Assembly: GCA_025350245.1 (NCBI GenBank) | Contig: JANXYG010000069.1 | Coordinates: 36,312-100,311 of the forward strand | Reading direction: 5' to 3' | DNA length: 64,000 nucleotides | Source of the DNA: Betaproteobacteria bacterium | GTDB lineage: Bacteria; Pseudomonadota; Gammaproteobacteria; Burkholderiales; Ga0077523 | Part shown: positions 42,648-52,393 of the stretch, in pieces | How the letters are laid out: the number at the start of each line of letters is the position of its first letter | How positions within the stretch are numbered: position 1 is the first letter of the stretch | Notes under the pieces: model-generated | Told to the model about the DNA's origin: nothing | Databases searched by the model: none | The model's input: only the letters and a program-made list of their open reading frames with translations | Made by a program: the position numbers and the translations under genes

Positions 42648-43610
42648 ATGGATAACGAATCGAACCCGGCGTCCGACACCGAGGTCCCGCCACTCTTGGC
42701 GTATGAACTGGATCGGCTATCGACGCTGTTCGCCAACTGGGCGTCGATGGCCGGCCGCGACAACATCCTGCCGCCGCCGTCGCCCCACGCCTTCCGGTTG
42801 CTGTCGCTCGACCGCGAGGCCGACTCGATCCCGCAGGATCTCGCCGAAATCATCCAGAGCGATTCGATCCTGGCCGCGCGGGTGCTGGGCGTTGCCAACT
42901 CGGCCCTGTACATGCGCGGGGGCAAGCCGCTGTTCGACGTGCGGTCGGCGGTGCAGCGCCTGGGTGTCAACCTGGCGTTCGAAGTCAGCGAGGCGCAATT
43001 GATCGGCAAGTGGTTCCGCAAGGATGCCCCGGCCATCGACCAAGACCTGCTCGAGGGACTCTGGCTCGAATACCTGGTCACCGGCTTCTTCGGCCGCGAG
43101 ATCGCCTCCGCCCTCGACGACGATGACGTGGACCCGATGCTGGTCTACGCCGGTGGCATGCTGCACGACGTCGGCACGCTGGTGCTGTGCGGCGCGGAGC
43201 CCACGTTGATGTCGCGGTTCATCCGCACCGATTATGGCCGCGGAACGCCGCTCAACACCGCCTTTGTCCAGGCGCATACCCGGATCGGCGCCGCCATGCT
43301 GCATCGCTGGGGCGCCCCCAAGGAACTGGTTCACTGCGCCCAGCGCCACCACGCCATTCTTGAGCCCGACGAGCTCACATCGACCCTGGTCGTGTTCATC
43401 GCCGACCACCTGCATGACACGCTGTTCACCGACCAACGCGTGACCATCGAACTGCCCGGCGACTACCAGCCCGGCTGCGCAGGCCCGATGACCCCGGAGG
43501 TACAGATCGCCGTACGCACCCTCGGCATCGAAGACAAGTTCGACGCCATCGTCGAAAAAGTGATCCTGGGCAGCCACCGCCTCAAAGCCATCGTCAGCGG
43601 TGCGGTCTGA
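42648..43610 (+). CDS. HDOD domain protein
   Basis: DLAEIIQSDSILAARVLGVANSALYMRGGKPLFDVRSAVQRLGV, GGMLHDVGTLVL. Confidence 0.88.
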   Translation: MDNESNPASDTEVPPLLAYELDRLSTLFANWASMAGRDNILPPPSPHAFRLLSLDREADSIPQDLAEIIQSDSILAARVLGVANSALYMRGGKPLFDVRSAVQRLGVNLAFEVSEAQLIGKWFRKDAPAIDQDLLEGLWLEYLVTGFFGREIASALDDDDVDPMLVYAGGMLHDVGTLVLCGAEPTLMSRFIRTDYGRGTPLNTAFVQAHTRIGAAMLHRWGAPKELVHCAQRHHAILEPDELTSTLVVFIADHLHDTLFTDQRVTIELPGDYQPGCAGPMTPEVQIAVRTLGIEDKFDAIVEKVILGSHRLKAIVSGAV

Positions 43611-44442
43611 CCCTGGGTTTCGTCCGGTCGGAGTGTTCGACTCCGGGGTTGGGGGCCTGTCGGTCTGGCGGGAGATCGTTCGCAGACTGCCCACGGAGTC
43701 GACGCTCTATTTTGCCGACCAGGCGCACGTGCCGTACGGTCCACGCCCGGTGGATGAGCTGCGCCGGCTGTCGGAAGGCATCACCCGGTTCTTTGTCGAG
43801 CATGACTGCAAGGCGGTGGTGGTCGCCTGCAACACCGCCTCGGCCGCCGCGCTCAAGTACCTGCGCGAGACCTTTCCGACCCTTGTGGTGATCGGCATGG
43901 AACCCGCCGTCAAGCCGGCCACGGCCCGCACCCGCAGTCGCGTGGTGGGCGTAATGGCCACCCCGGCCACCTTTCAGGGCCGGCTGTTCCAGGCGACCGC
44001 CGGACGCTTCGCCGCCCATGTGCGTCTGGTCAATCAGGTCTGCGACGGCCTGGCGGAACAGGTGGAATCCGGCGTGCTCGAAGGCCCCGAGGTCGACGCG
44101 CTACTGGCACGTTTTCTCGATCCGATGCTGGCGGCTGGCGCCGATACCGTGGTGCTGGCCTGCACCCACTACGCCTTCCTGATCGATGCCATCGCGCGCC
44201 GTGCCGGACCGGGTGTCGAGGTGATCGATCCGGCCCCCGCCATCGCCAGGCATCTGGCGAACCTGCTGGCCGCGAAAAATCTGCTGGCGGCTTCCGCGCA
44301 GCCTGCCAGTCATGCCTTCGTCACCACCGGTGCCCCGCCAACGTTCGATGCACTGGCGGCCAGGCTGGTCGGTGCGCCGGTTCGATCGTCCGCCGCGCAG
44401 TGGCACGACGACAGAATAGAGATGGTCAGCCGGCCGGGCTAG
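43600..44442 (+). CDS. murI: Glutamate racemase
   Basis: VGVFDSGVGGLSVWREI, VVVACNTASAAAL, VVLACTHYAFLID; GTG start. Confidence 0.95.
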   Translation: MRSDPGFRPVGVFDSGVGGLSVWREIVRRLPTESTLYFADQAHVPYGPRPVDELRRLSEGITRFFVEHDCKAVVVACNTASAAALKYLRETFPTLVVIGMEPAVKPATARTRSRVVGVMATPATFQGRLFQATAGRFAAHVRLVNQVCDGLAEQVESGVLEGPEVDALLARFLDPMLAAGADTVVLACTHYAFLIDAIARRAGPGVEVIDPAPAIARHLANLLAAKNLLAASAQPASHAFVTTGAPPTFDALAARLVGAPVRSSAAQWHDDRIEMVSRPG

Positions 44443-44446
44443 TACC

Positions 44447-44515
44447 CGCCGGGCCGCCCCCAAGGGTGCTGCCCCCCAAGGGGGGTGGCGACCACAGGAA
44501 GCCTGGGGGGTGTCA
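44447..44515 (-). repeat. 3'-anchored repeat R7 (subtype B)
   Basis: cgccgggccgcccccaagggtgctgccccccaaggggggtggcgaccacaggaagcctggggggtgtca. Confidence 0.85.
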
Positions 44516-44532
44516 TTGGCCGGCCAGGCGAT

Positions 44533-44853
44533 TCACGTTTCAGTAACGGTGACGGGCTTCTCGGAGGCGACGTAGAACACCGAATCTTCCACGGCGACCA
44601 CGTCGTGCTCCTCGCCCGCCTCGGTGAAGAGGTAGTCGCCCGGCCCGAGCGGATGCCCGCCGATGATGATCCGGCCCGACAGCACCAGCACGTCTTCCCC
44701 CGCGTGGTGCAGATGGCGCTTGGCCCGCACCCCGGCCTTGATGCGCACCAGCGAGGTCCGGCCCTTGTCGGGGCTCACCCGCAACAGGGCGCGCTCCGCG
44801 CCCTCGTAGCCGGCCGATACCCACTCGCGCTGCGTCGTGTCGATTACTTGCAT
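44533..44853 (-). CDS. Cupin domain protein
   Basis: RHLHHAGEDVLVLSGRIIIGGHPLGPGDYLFTEAGEEHDVVA. Confidence 0.85.
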   Translation of the reverse strand: MQVIDTTQREWVSAGYEGAERALLRVSPDKGRTSLVRIKAGVRAKRHLHHAGEDVLVLSGRIIIGGHPLGPGDYLFTEAGEEHDVVAVEDSVFYVASEKPVTVTET

Positions 44854-44938
44854 GGCTTGCTCCTGATGCTGCGGAAATCCCCGCCTCGACAGATTATCGC
44901 AAGAAGACGTGGCAACCGGGCGGCCTGGCAGCGGTCGT

Positions 44939-45901
44939 TCATGCCATCGCCGCCAGCCTCGCCCTGGCCACCCGGTACTCCGTCACCATCCTGGCGATGA
45001 CGGCAGCGGCAGGCATCACGGCATCGATGTTGCCCACGCCCTGCCCTGCCCCCCAGATGTCTTTCCAGGCCTTGGCGGCACCGCCGCCGCCGAAATTCAT
45101 CTTGGTCTTTTCCACCGTCGGCAGATGGTCCGGATCGAGCCCGTTCGCCGTCACGCTCGGCTTGAGATAGTTGCCCGCCACGCCGGTGAAGAACGGCGTG
45201 TAGACGATGTCGGCCGCGGCCGAGTCGACGATGGTCTGCTTGTAGCGCTCGCTGGCGTTGGCCTCGGCGGTGGCGATGAAGCGCGTGCCGACATACGCGA
45301 AGTCGGCGCCCATCGCTTCGGCGGCGAGCACCGAACCGCCGTCGGTGATCGCCCCCGACAACGCGATCGGGCCGTCGAAGAAGCGGCGCACCTCGCGCAC
45401 CAGCGCGAACGGGCTCAGCGCGCCGGCATGCCCGCCGGCGCCCGCGCACACCAGCACCAGCCCGTCGACACCCGCCTCGAGCGCCTTCCGCGCATGGCGC
45501 ACGCTGATCACGTCGTGAAACACGATGCCGCCGTAGTCGTGGACGCGCCGGACGACATCGTCGGGCGCCCGCAGGCTGGTGATGATCACCGGCACCTGGT
45601 GCCGCACGCAGACGTCGAGGTCGTGATCGAGCCGGTCGTTCGACTGGTGGATGATCTGATTGACGGCGAACGGCGCCACCGGCGCACCCGGGTTGGCCAT
45701 GGCATGGGCTGCAAGCGCCATCTCGATGGTCGTGATCCATTCGTCGAGCTTCTCCGCCGGCCGCGCATTGAGCGCCGGAAACGAGCCGATCACGCCGCTC
45801 GTGCACTGGGCGATGACCAGGTCGGGATTCGAGACGATGAACAGCGGCGCGCCGATGACCGGCAGCGCCATGCGCTTCTTCAATTGTTCGGCTACCGACA
45901 C
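44939..45901 (-). CDS. Nitronate monooxygenase
   Basis: LPVIGAPLFIVSNPDLVIAQCTSGVIGSFPALNAR, GVDGLVLVCAGAGGHAG. Confidence 0.92.
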   Translation of the reverse strand: MSVAEQLKKRMALPVIGAPLFIVSNPDLVIAQCTSGVIGSFPALNARPAEKLDEWITTIEMALAAHAMANPGAPVAPFAVNQIIHQSNDRLDHDLDVCVRHQVPVIITSLRAPDDVVRRVHDYGGIVFHDVISVRHARKALEAGVDGLVLVCAGAGGHAGALSPFALVREVRRFFDGPIALSGAITDGGSVLAAEAMGADFAYVGTRFIATAEANASERYKQTIVDSAAADIVYTPFFTGVAGNYLKPSVTANGLDPDHLPTVEKTKMNFGGGGAAKAWKDIWGAGQGVGNIDAVMPAAAVIARMVTEYRVARARLAAMA

Positions 45902-46023
45902 GACGGACTCCCGGCGACGATGGAACGGCGGAACTTGCCCGTGGCCGATGCGAGCGTCAAGCGGATATACTCGATCGAGGCGTTGGAACCGGAACAGGAC
46001 TTTCGAATCGGAAAGGATCAGCC

Positions 46024-46608
46024 ATGGGCAACATGAACGAGCAGCGCGCGGGTTTCACGTCGATGCAGACCAGCACCAAGGCCGACTGGGACATCATCGT
46101 CGAGCATCACCGCCCCTATGCCGCGGGCGCCGCCGACCGGGTGCTGGCGCATCTGCGGTTGCTCGCGGGCGACGCCGGCGGCTTCATCGTCGATCGCCTG
46201 ACGCACTCGCTGCTCACGGCCACCCTGGCCCATCGCGGCGGTGAAGACGAAGAATACGTCGTGTGCGCGCTGCTGCACGACATCGGCGATACGCTCGGCC
46301 CCTGGAATCACGCCGACGTCGGTGCGGCGGTGCTCAGGCCGTTCGTGTCCGACGCCAATCACTGGATGGTCGAGAAGCACGCCATCTTCCAGGGCTATTT
46401 CTTCTTCGAGCACATCGGCCTCGATCGCCACATGCGCGACGCCTTTCGGGGCCATCCGCATTTCGAGCGCACCGCCCGTTTCTGCGCGCTCTACGACAAT
46501 CCCGCGTTCGACCCCGCGGCCGACTGTGCGCCGCTCGGATTCTTCGAGCCCATGGTCCGGCGCGTCCTTGCAGCGCCGAGCCATACCATCTACCGCGGCT
46601 GCGAGTAG
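46024..46608 (+). CDS. HD domain phosphohydrolase-like protein
   Basis: HSLLTATLAHRGGEDEEYVVCALLHDIGDTLGPWNHADV. Confidence 0.85.
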   Translation: MGNMNEQRAGFTSMQTSTKADWDIIVEHHRPYAAGAADRVLAHLRLLAGDAGGFIVDRLTHSLLTATLAHRGGEDEEYVVCALLHDIGDTLGPWNHADVGAAVLRPFVSDANHWMVEKHAIFQGYFFFEHIGLDRHMRDAFRGHPHFERTARFCALYDNPAFDPAADCAPLGFFEPMVRRVLAAPSHTIYRGCE

Positions 46609-46623
46609 CCGGAAGCGCTTGTC

Positions 46624-46935
46624 ATGAGCCGCGAACTCGATGCCAGCATCGACCAGCTCGTCGCGAATTTCCACAACGTGGTCGCCAGTGCCGAATCGCT
46701 GTTGCACGCCACCACCGCGGAGCCCGGCGTGCACGCCGAGGCCGCGCGCGAGCGCATCCACGACACCCTGCGCGGCGCCCGCGAACAACTCGAACGCGCC
46801 GAAGCGGCAATCGCCGACCAGGCGCGCGCCGCCGTCGGTGCCACCGATCGGTTCGTCCGCAAACACCCGTGGGAATCCGCGGCAGTTGCCGCTGCCGTGG
46901 GCGTGATCGTCGGCGTTCTTCTGAGCCGCAAATGA
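46624..46935 (+). CDS. DUF883 (YqjD/ElaB-type) membrane-anchored protein
   Basis: Amphipathic helix then KHPWESAAVAAAVGVIVGVLLSRK. Confidence 0.9.
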   Translation: MSRELDASIDQLVANFHNVVASAESLLHATTAEPGVHAEAARERIHDTLRGAREQLERAEAAIADQARAAVGATDRFVRKHPWESAAVAAAVGVIVGVLLSRK

Positions 46936-46960
46936 CGTTTGTTCAGCGCTCCCCGACCTG

Positions 46961-47371
46961 ATGGCGGCGCCGGCACCCGAAGACAATGCCGCGCCGCCAT
47001 CGGTCGGTGGTTTGCTCGCAGCCATCCGTGATCTTGCCCTCACCGTCGTCGCGCTGCTCCAGACCCGCCTCGAGATCTTTGCCTCAGAGGTCGAGGAAGA
47101 ACGCCTGCGCCTGCGCGAGTTCCTGTGGTTCGCCGTAGCCACCGTGTTCTGCCTCGGCTTCGCGATCGTGCTGGCGGCCGTCTTCGTCGTCGCCCTGCTG
47201 TGGGACCGCTTCGGTGTCTTCGCCATCGGCGCGCTCGGTCTCGTGTTTCTGGCACTCGGCATCGGCCTCGCGATGTCGTTGCGAGCACGGGCCCGCTCGC
47301 GGCCACGGTTGTTCGCCGCCACCCTCGGCGAGCTCGCGAAAGATCGCAAACGCCTCGAGCCGCGCCGATGA
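46961..47371 (+). CDS. Phage holin family / YqjE-like membrane protein
   Basis: Two TM helices; LLQTRLEIFASEVEEERLRLREF. Confidence 0.88.
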   Translation: MAAPAPEDNAAPPSVGGLLAAIRDLALTVVALLQTRLEIFASEVEEERLRLREFLWFAVATVFCLGFAIVLAAVFVVALLWDRFGVFAIGALGLVFLALGIGLAMSLRARARSRPRLFAATLGELAKDRKRLEPRR

Positions 47372-47658
47372 GCCCGGAACTCGCCGCCATCCACGAGCAC
47401 CGCGCCCGGCTGGTCGAGCGCGCCGCAGCACAGCGTGACCACATCGGCCGGTTGAGCCGAGAATGCGCGCGGCCCCTGGTCCTGGCCGATCGGGTGTTGG
47501 GTGCCTGGCGATTTGTCCGCAGCCGACCCGGCCTGGCGGCTGCGGCGCTGGCGCTGGTGGTCACGCTGAAGCCGGCCCGGGCCCTGTCGTGGTCGGTTCG
47601 CGGCTGGCTGCTGTGGCAGGCCGCGCGCGCGCTGATCGACAAGAATTCGAAACAGTAG
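47368..47658 (+). CDS. YqjK-like small membrane protein
   Basis: Overlaps the yqjE-like stop (ATGA); one TM segment. Confidence 0.75.
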   Translation: MSPELAAIHEHRARLVERAAAQRDHIGRLSRECARPLVLADRVLGAWRFVRSRPGLAAAALALVVTLKPARALSWSVRGWLLWQAARALIDKNSKQ

Positions 47659-47666
47659 CGGCCGTG

Positions 47667-48347
47667 ATGCGCATGACCGCCGGCACCCATCCCGACTATC
47701 GCTGGCCCGACTACCGCAGCACGCTCACGCGCGGTCCGTCGCAACCGCTGGTGACGATCGCGCCGGGTCCCGACGACCTCGCGCCGCTGGTGGTACCCGC
47801 GACCATGCTCGCGCCACATGACGCCGACCTCACCCGCCAGTCGACCGGCGCGCCGCTGGGCGAGCGCATCGTCGTCTCGGGTCGTGTCATCGATGAAGAT
47901 GGCAAGCCGGTACCCGACTCGCTCATCGAACTGTGGCAATGCAACGCCGCCGGCCGCTACCGGCATCCGGTGGACAACCACGATGCGCCGCTCGATCCGC
48001 ACTTCGCAGGCTTCGGCAAGACACTCACCGACGCCGACGGCAACTACCGCTTCATCACCATTAAGCCCGGCGCGTATCCCTGGGGCAATCATCGCAACGC
48101 CTGGCGTCCGGCGCATCTTCACTTCTCGCTGTTCGGCAACGTGCAGGCGCAGCGGCTGGTCACGCAGATGTATTTTCCGGGCGATCCGCTGCTCGCGTTC
48201 GATCCGATCTACCACAGCGTGCCGGCGGCCGCGCGTGAACGCCTGATCGCCGCTTTCGAACTCGGCCGTACGCTCGAAGGCGTGGCGCTGGGCTATCGCT
48301 TCGACATCGTGCTGCGCGGCCGCGACGCCACGCCGCCCGAGCGGTGA
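47667..48347 (+). CDS. pcaH: Protocatechuate 3,4-dioxygenase beta subunit
   Basis: LIELWQCNAAGRYRHPVDNHDAPLDPHFAGFGKTLTD, YPWGNHRNAWRPAHLHFSLFG (Fe ligands). Confidence 0.95.
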   Translation: MRMTAGTHPDYRWPDYRSTLTRGPSQPLVTIAPGPDDLAPLVVPATMLAPHDADLTRQSTGAPLGERIVVSGRVIDEDGKPVPDSLIELWQCNAAGRYRHPVDNHDAPLDPHFAGFGKTLTDADGNYRFITIKPGAYPWGNHRNAWRPAHLHFSLFGNVQAQRLVTQMYFPGDPLLAFDPIYHSVPAAARERLIAAFELGRTLEGVALGYRFDIVLRGRDATPPER

Positions 48348-48354
48348 TCGTGCC

Positions 48355-48819
48355 GTGGCCGGTCTGACGCCGTCACAGACCATCGGCCCGTTCTTCGCGG
48401 CGGGGCTGCGCTGGGCCATCACCGCCACGGCACGCGCCGCCCGCGGCGACGAAATCACGATCGAGGGACGGGTACTCGACGCGGATGGCAAACCGCTCGC
48501 CGATGCGCTGGTCGAAGTGTGGCAACCGGCCACGTCCGGCGATGCGCTCGGCGGGTTGCAGCGCATCGCCACCGATGCCGGCGGCGGCTTCCGCTTTCAT
48601 GTCGCGCGCGACGCCGTGCAGGTCAATGTGGTCGTGCTGGCCCGCGGTCTGCTGAAGGCAGCCTGCACCCGGGTGCATCTGGCCGCCGATCGCGTGCCGG
48701 CCGCGGTGCCCCCGGCGCGGGTGCATACGCTGGTCGCGCTACCGACCGCGAACGCCGGGCGGTTCGCCTGGGACATCCGCCTCGGTGGCGAGCACGAGAC
48801 GGTTTTCTTCGCGCTGTAG
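48355..48819 (+). CDS. pcaG: Protocatechuate 3,4-dioxygenase alpha subunit (short, 154 aa)
   Basis: LTPSQTIGPFFAAGL; intradiol fold residues; after pcaH. Confidence 0.85.
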   Translation: MAGLTPSQTIGPFFAAGLRWAITATARAARGDEITIEGRVLDADGKPLADALVEVWQPATSGDALGGLQRIATDAGGGFRFHVARDAVQVNVVVLARGLLKAACTRVHLAADRVPAAVPPARVHTLVALPTANAGRFAWDIRLGGEHETVFFAL

Positions 48820-50205
48820 ATGACTGCCACCGACAACCTGTTCGCCCGCGCGATGGCGCCGCCGGATGCCGAAACGGCATTCTCCGACCACGCCGTGATC
48901 GCCGCGATGCTGCGCTTCGAATGTGCGCTGGCGCGCGGCCAGGAACGTCTGGGGCTGATACCGGCTGGCATTGCCGGGATCATCGAACGGCACGCGCAAA
49001 CGCTGGCCCTGGACCCGGCAACACTGGTGCGGGAAACGCAGACGGCAGGCACCTTGGCGATCCCGCTGGTGCACCGTCTCAGCGCCGCGGTGCAATCGGA
49101 CTCTCCCGACGCTGCGCGGCATGTCCATTTCGGCGCGACCAGCCAGGATGTGATCGACACGGCGCTGTCTTCGTGCACCCGGGTCGCGGTTGCGAAGCTC
49201 GACACGGCGGTCGGCAACGCGATCGTCGCCGCGACCACGCTCGCGCGTCGGCATGCGGCGGACCCGATCCTGGCGCGCACGCTGCTGCAGGCCGCAGGCA
49301 TCACCACCTTCGGTTGGAAATTTGCGCATGCCGCCCTGGCGCTGGCCCGCTGCCGCGACCGCGTTCGCGCCACGGCCCGCGTCTCGATCGCGGTGTCGCT
49401 CGGCGGTCCGACCGGCAGCCTGTCCGCCTTCGGCCGGCAAGGGCCGGCCCTGCGCGCCGCCGTCGCGCACGACCTCGGGCTTGCCGATCCCGGCGCGAGC
49501 TGGCATTCGCATCGCGATCAGTGGCTGGCGCTCGCCACCGACACGGCGCTGCTGGTCGGGATCGCCGCCAAGATCGCCGGCGATATCGCCCTGATGGCGC
49601 AGAACGACGTCGGCTCGGTCACGCTGGCGGCGATCGACGCCGGCGGTGGTTCGAGCGCCATGCCGCACAAGCACAATCCGGTCTCGGCCATGCGCGTACT
49701 CACCGCCGCGCAGCCCGTGCCGGGCATCGTCGCCAGCCTGCTCGGCGGCATGCGGCAGGCGCACGAACGGGCATTGGGCGAGTGGCAATCCGGATTGGCA
49801 CTGTGGCCACTGCTGTTCGACCGGGCGATCGATGCGACCACCGCGCTCGCGACCCTGCTCGGCGAACTGCACGCGGACACCGCCCGCGACCGCGCCAACA
49901 TCGACGCGCAGTTGGGCGTGCTGTTCTCGCCGGCGCTCGCCGCCCGGTTTTCGCCGGCTCTCGGCCGGCACGAAGCGCATGCCCTGGTCGCAACGATGTG
50001 CGCGACCGCGACCCGCGAGCACCGCCAGTTGCTCGATGTGGCCCTTGCCGCCCGCCGCGACGACCAGCGCCTCGCGGCGATTCCCGTCGACGGCATCGAA
50101 GCCGTGTTCGATATCGACGCCGCCGCGATCACGTCGGTGCTCGAAGTGGACGAGATGCTCGCCCTGATTTCCAATGGGGTCAGGCCTGCCCCTGATAACG
50201 CCTGA
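48820..50205 (+). CDS. pcaB: 3-carboxy-cis,cis-muconate cycloisomerase
   Basis: HFGATSQDVIDTALSSCTR, GGSSAMPHKHNPVSAMRV; after pcaHG. Confidence 0.94.
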   Translation: MTATDNLFARAMAPPDAETAFSDHAVIAAMLRFECALARGQERLGLIPAGIAGIIERHAQTLALDPATLVRETQTAGTLAIPLVHRLSAAVQSDSPDAARHVHFGATSQDVIDTALSSCTRVAVAKLDTAVGNAIVAATTLARRHAADPILARTLLQAAGITTFGWKFAHAALALARCRDRVRATARVSIAVSLGGPTGSLSAFGRQGPALRAAVAHDLGLADPGASWHSHRDQWLALATDTALLVGIAAKIAGDIALMAQNDVGSVTLAAIDAGGGSSAMPHKHNPVSAMRVLTAAQPVPGIVASLLGGMRQAHERALGEWQSGLALWPLLFDRAIDATTALATLLGELHADTARDRANIDAQLGVLFSPALAARFSPALGRHEAHALVATMCATATREHRQLLDVALAARRDDQRLAAIPVDGIEAVFDIDAAAITSVLEVDEMLALISNGVRPAPDNA

Positions 50206-50209
50206 CCCC
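50176..50209. repeat. REP-like perfect palindrome overlapping the pcaB stop codon
   Basis: GGGGTCAGGC ctgcccctgataac GCCTGACCCC. Confidence 0.9.
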
Positions 50210-50231
50210 GACAAAGCGCACTGGAGTGAAC

Positions 50232-51443
50232 ATGAAGATCACCGCCGTCGAAACCATTCAGCTTGAGGAGTTTCCCAACCTGCTATGGGTTCAGATCCAC
50301 ACCGACGAAGGGTTGGTCGGACTGGGCGAAACCTTCTACGCGGTGGCGCCGGTCGTGGCGCACATCCACGAAACCTGCGCGCCCTGGCTGCTCGGGAAGA
50401 ATCCGCTGGAGATCGACAAGATCTCGCATCACTTCCTCAACACCTACCTCGGCTTCAACAGCGTCGGCGTCGAGATGCGCGCGGCATCGGCCATCGACAT
50501 CGCCCTGTGGGATCTGTTCGGCCAGGTGACCGGCCAGCCAATCTACCAGTTGCTGGGCGGGGCCTCACGCGACAAGGTGCGGGTCTACAACACCTGTGCG
50601 GGCTACCAGTACGTCCGCGCCAAACCGACGCAGGGCACCGACAATTTCGGACTGCCGTCGAAGGCCAGCAGGAAGCAGCGGCCCTACGAAGACCTGCAGG
50701 GCTTCCTCACCGATGCCGGCACACTGGCGGAGAGCCTGCTCGACATGGGCATCACCGGCATGAAGATCTGGCCCTTCGACACCGCGGCCGAAGCCACCAA
50801 CGGCAGTTACATCTCCAACGCCGATTTGAAAAAGGCCCTGAAGCCATTCGAGAAGATTCGCCAGGCGGTAGGCGACAAGATGGACATCCATGTCGAGTTC
50901 CATTCAATGTGGCAGTTGCCGGCGGCGATCCGCATCGCCGAGGCGCTCGAGGAATTCGATCCGTTCTGGTACGAAGACCCGATCAAGATGAACAATCTCG
51001 ACGCGCTCGCCGACTACGCGCATCGCACCAACGTCTGGGTGACGGCGAGCGAGACGCTCGGCACGCGATGGGGTTTCCGCGACCTGTTCCAGAAACAGGC
51101 GGTATCGGTATGCATGCTCGACGTCGGCTGGACCGGCGGCCTGTCGGAATCGAAGAAGATCGCCACCATGGCCGAAGCCTGGCACCTGCCGGTGGCACCG
51201 CACGACTGCACCGGCCCGGTGATGCTCACCGCCTCGGTGCACCTGTCGATGAACTGCCCCAACACCCTGGTGCAGGAGATAGTGCGGGCGTTCTACTACG
51301 ACTGGTACCCGCAATTGGTCACGCAACTGCCGCCGGTCAAGGACGGCTTCATCACCGCGCCGTCCGGCCCCGGGCTCGGACTGGCGCTGCTACCAGGAGT
51401 CATCGAGCGCAAGGATGCGACAGTGCGGCGTAGCGGCGCGTAA
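50232..51443 (+). CDS. Mandelate racemase/muconate lactonizing (enolase superfamily) protein
   Basis: MKITAVETIQLEEFPNLLWVQIHTDEGLVGLGETF, AIDIALWDLFGQVTGQPIYQLLGG, FWYEDPIKMNN. Confidence 0.9.
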   Translation: MKITAVETIQLEEFPNLLWVQIHTDEGLVGLGETFYAVAPVVAHIHETCAPWLLGKNPLEIDKISHHFLNTYLGFNSVGVEMRAASAIDIALWDLFGQVTGQPIYQLLGGASRDKVRVYNTCAGYQYVRAKPTQGTDNFGLPSKASRKQRPYEDLQGFLTDAGTLAESLLDMGITGMKIWPFDTAAEATNGSYISNADLKKALKPFEKIRQAVGDKMDIHVEFHSMWQLPAAIRIAEALEEFDPFWYEDPIKMNNLDALADYAHRTNVWVTASETLGTRWGFRDLFQKQAVSVCMLDVGWTGGLSESKKIATMAEAWHLPVAPHDCTGPVMLTASVHLSMNCPNTLVQEIVRAFYYDWYPQLVTQLPPVKDGFITAPSGPGLGLALLPGVIERKDATVRRSGA

Positions 51444-51505
51444 ACCCGGGCCGATTCGGCTGTCGCTGAATCATCGGACGAAGCACAGCGAAAGGGTGGG
51501 GCGCC

Positions 51506-51880
51506 ATGCAGGCCTGGCCCAAACAGGCGTTTATGTGCGGCCTCGCGTTCACCGTTCCGATGCTGCTCTGCGCCCGCGTGATGCAAGGCGTCGTGGGCGC
51601 GCCGATGATCCAGCTGTCGCAATCGATCATCACCGGCCTCGGACTGCTGGTGCCCGGGGTGTGGGAGCTGCACGAGGAACACCCGTTGGCCGATCTGCGG
51701 CGGTTCTTCCTGCCGTTGACGGTGATCAACGTCTCGGGGCTGGCGCCGGCGCCGATGGCATCGGCCGCGGGCCTGGGCAATTTCATACGCATCACCGGCT
51801 CGAGCGTCGGCATCGCCGTTCGGGCCGCGCGTGGGCGGGCGCTGACCGGCGCGACCCCGATCAACCTGGCAGTTGCGTAA
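51506..51880 (+). pseudogene. Decayed DHA2/EmrB-type MFS transporter remnant
   Basis: ARVMQGVVGAPMIQLSQS, WELHEEHPLADLRRF and INVSGLAPAPMASAAGLGNFIRITGSSVGIAV are distant EmrB segments fused within 124 aa. Confidence 0.7.
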
Positions 51881-51985
51881 GTTTGCCGAAAGAAAGCTGG
51901 CCTATCGTAGGCTGGACTACAACGAGTTCGCTGGATGAGTGCAACGCAGCGAGGTTACCGGTATCGACACGTGGGAGATGAATCG

Positions 51986-52393
51986 ATGAGCGCCCGGATT
52001 GCGCAATTGCCAGTTGCCATGAAGTCGTACCGCGAAGTCGCGGCGCAAGTGCTCGGGAGCCAGGTTGTTCTCGATCTGTACGACTGTGAAACCGAACGCC
52101 TCGACGATCTTCCGTGGGTCCGTGAAACCCTGATCGAAGCTGCACGGCTCGCGCAAGCGACCATCGTCCAGACCTGCTTTCACAAATTCTCGCCGTGGGG
52201 TATCTCCGGGGTGATCGTGATCGCCGAATCGCACATCGCGATCCACGTGTGGCCCGACAAGAAGTATGCCGCGATCGACGTATTCACCTGCGGCAGCGAT
52301 CTCGGGCTGAGCGCCGCGGTCAACTATCTCGCCAAGTCATTCGCATCGGGTCGCGTCGTCCAGCGCAGCTTCGATCGCGGCGGGCACGCGTGA
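51986..52393 (+). CDS. speD: S-adenosylmethionine decarboxylase proenzyme
   Basis: VIVIAESHIAIHVWPDKKYAAIDVFTCG (ESHxxxHxWP self-cleavage region). Confidence 0.92.
   Translation: MSARIAQLPVAMKSYREVAAQVLGSQVVLDLYDCETERLDDLPWVRETLIEAARLAQATIVQTCFHKFSPWGISGVIVIAESHIAIHVWPDKKYAAIDVFTCGSDLGLSAAVNYLAKSFASGRVVQRSFDRGGHA

Noticed and set aside
46961-47371. Phage holin
   Set aside because: Belongs to the chromosomal yqjD-yqjE-yqjK-like cluster; the holin name is a family label only
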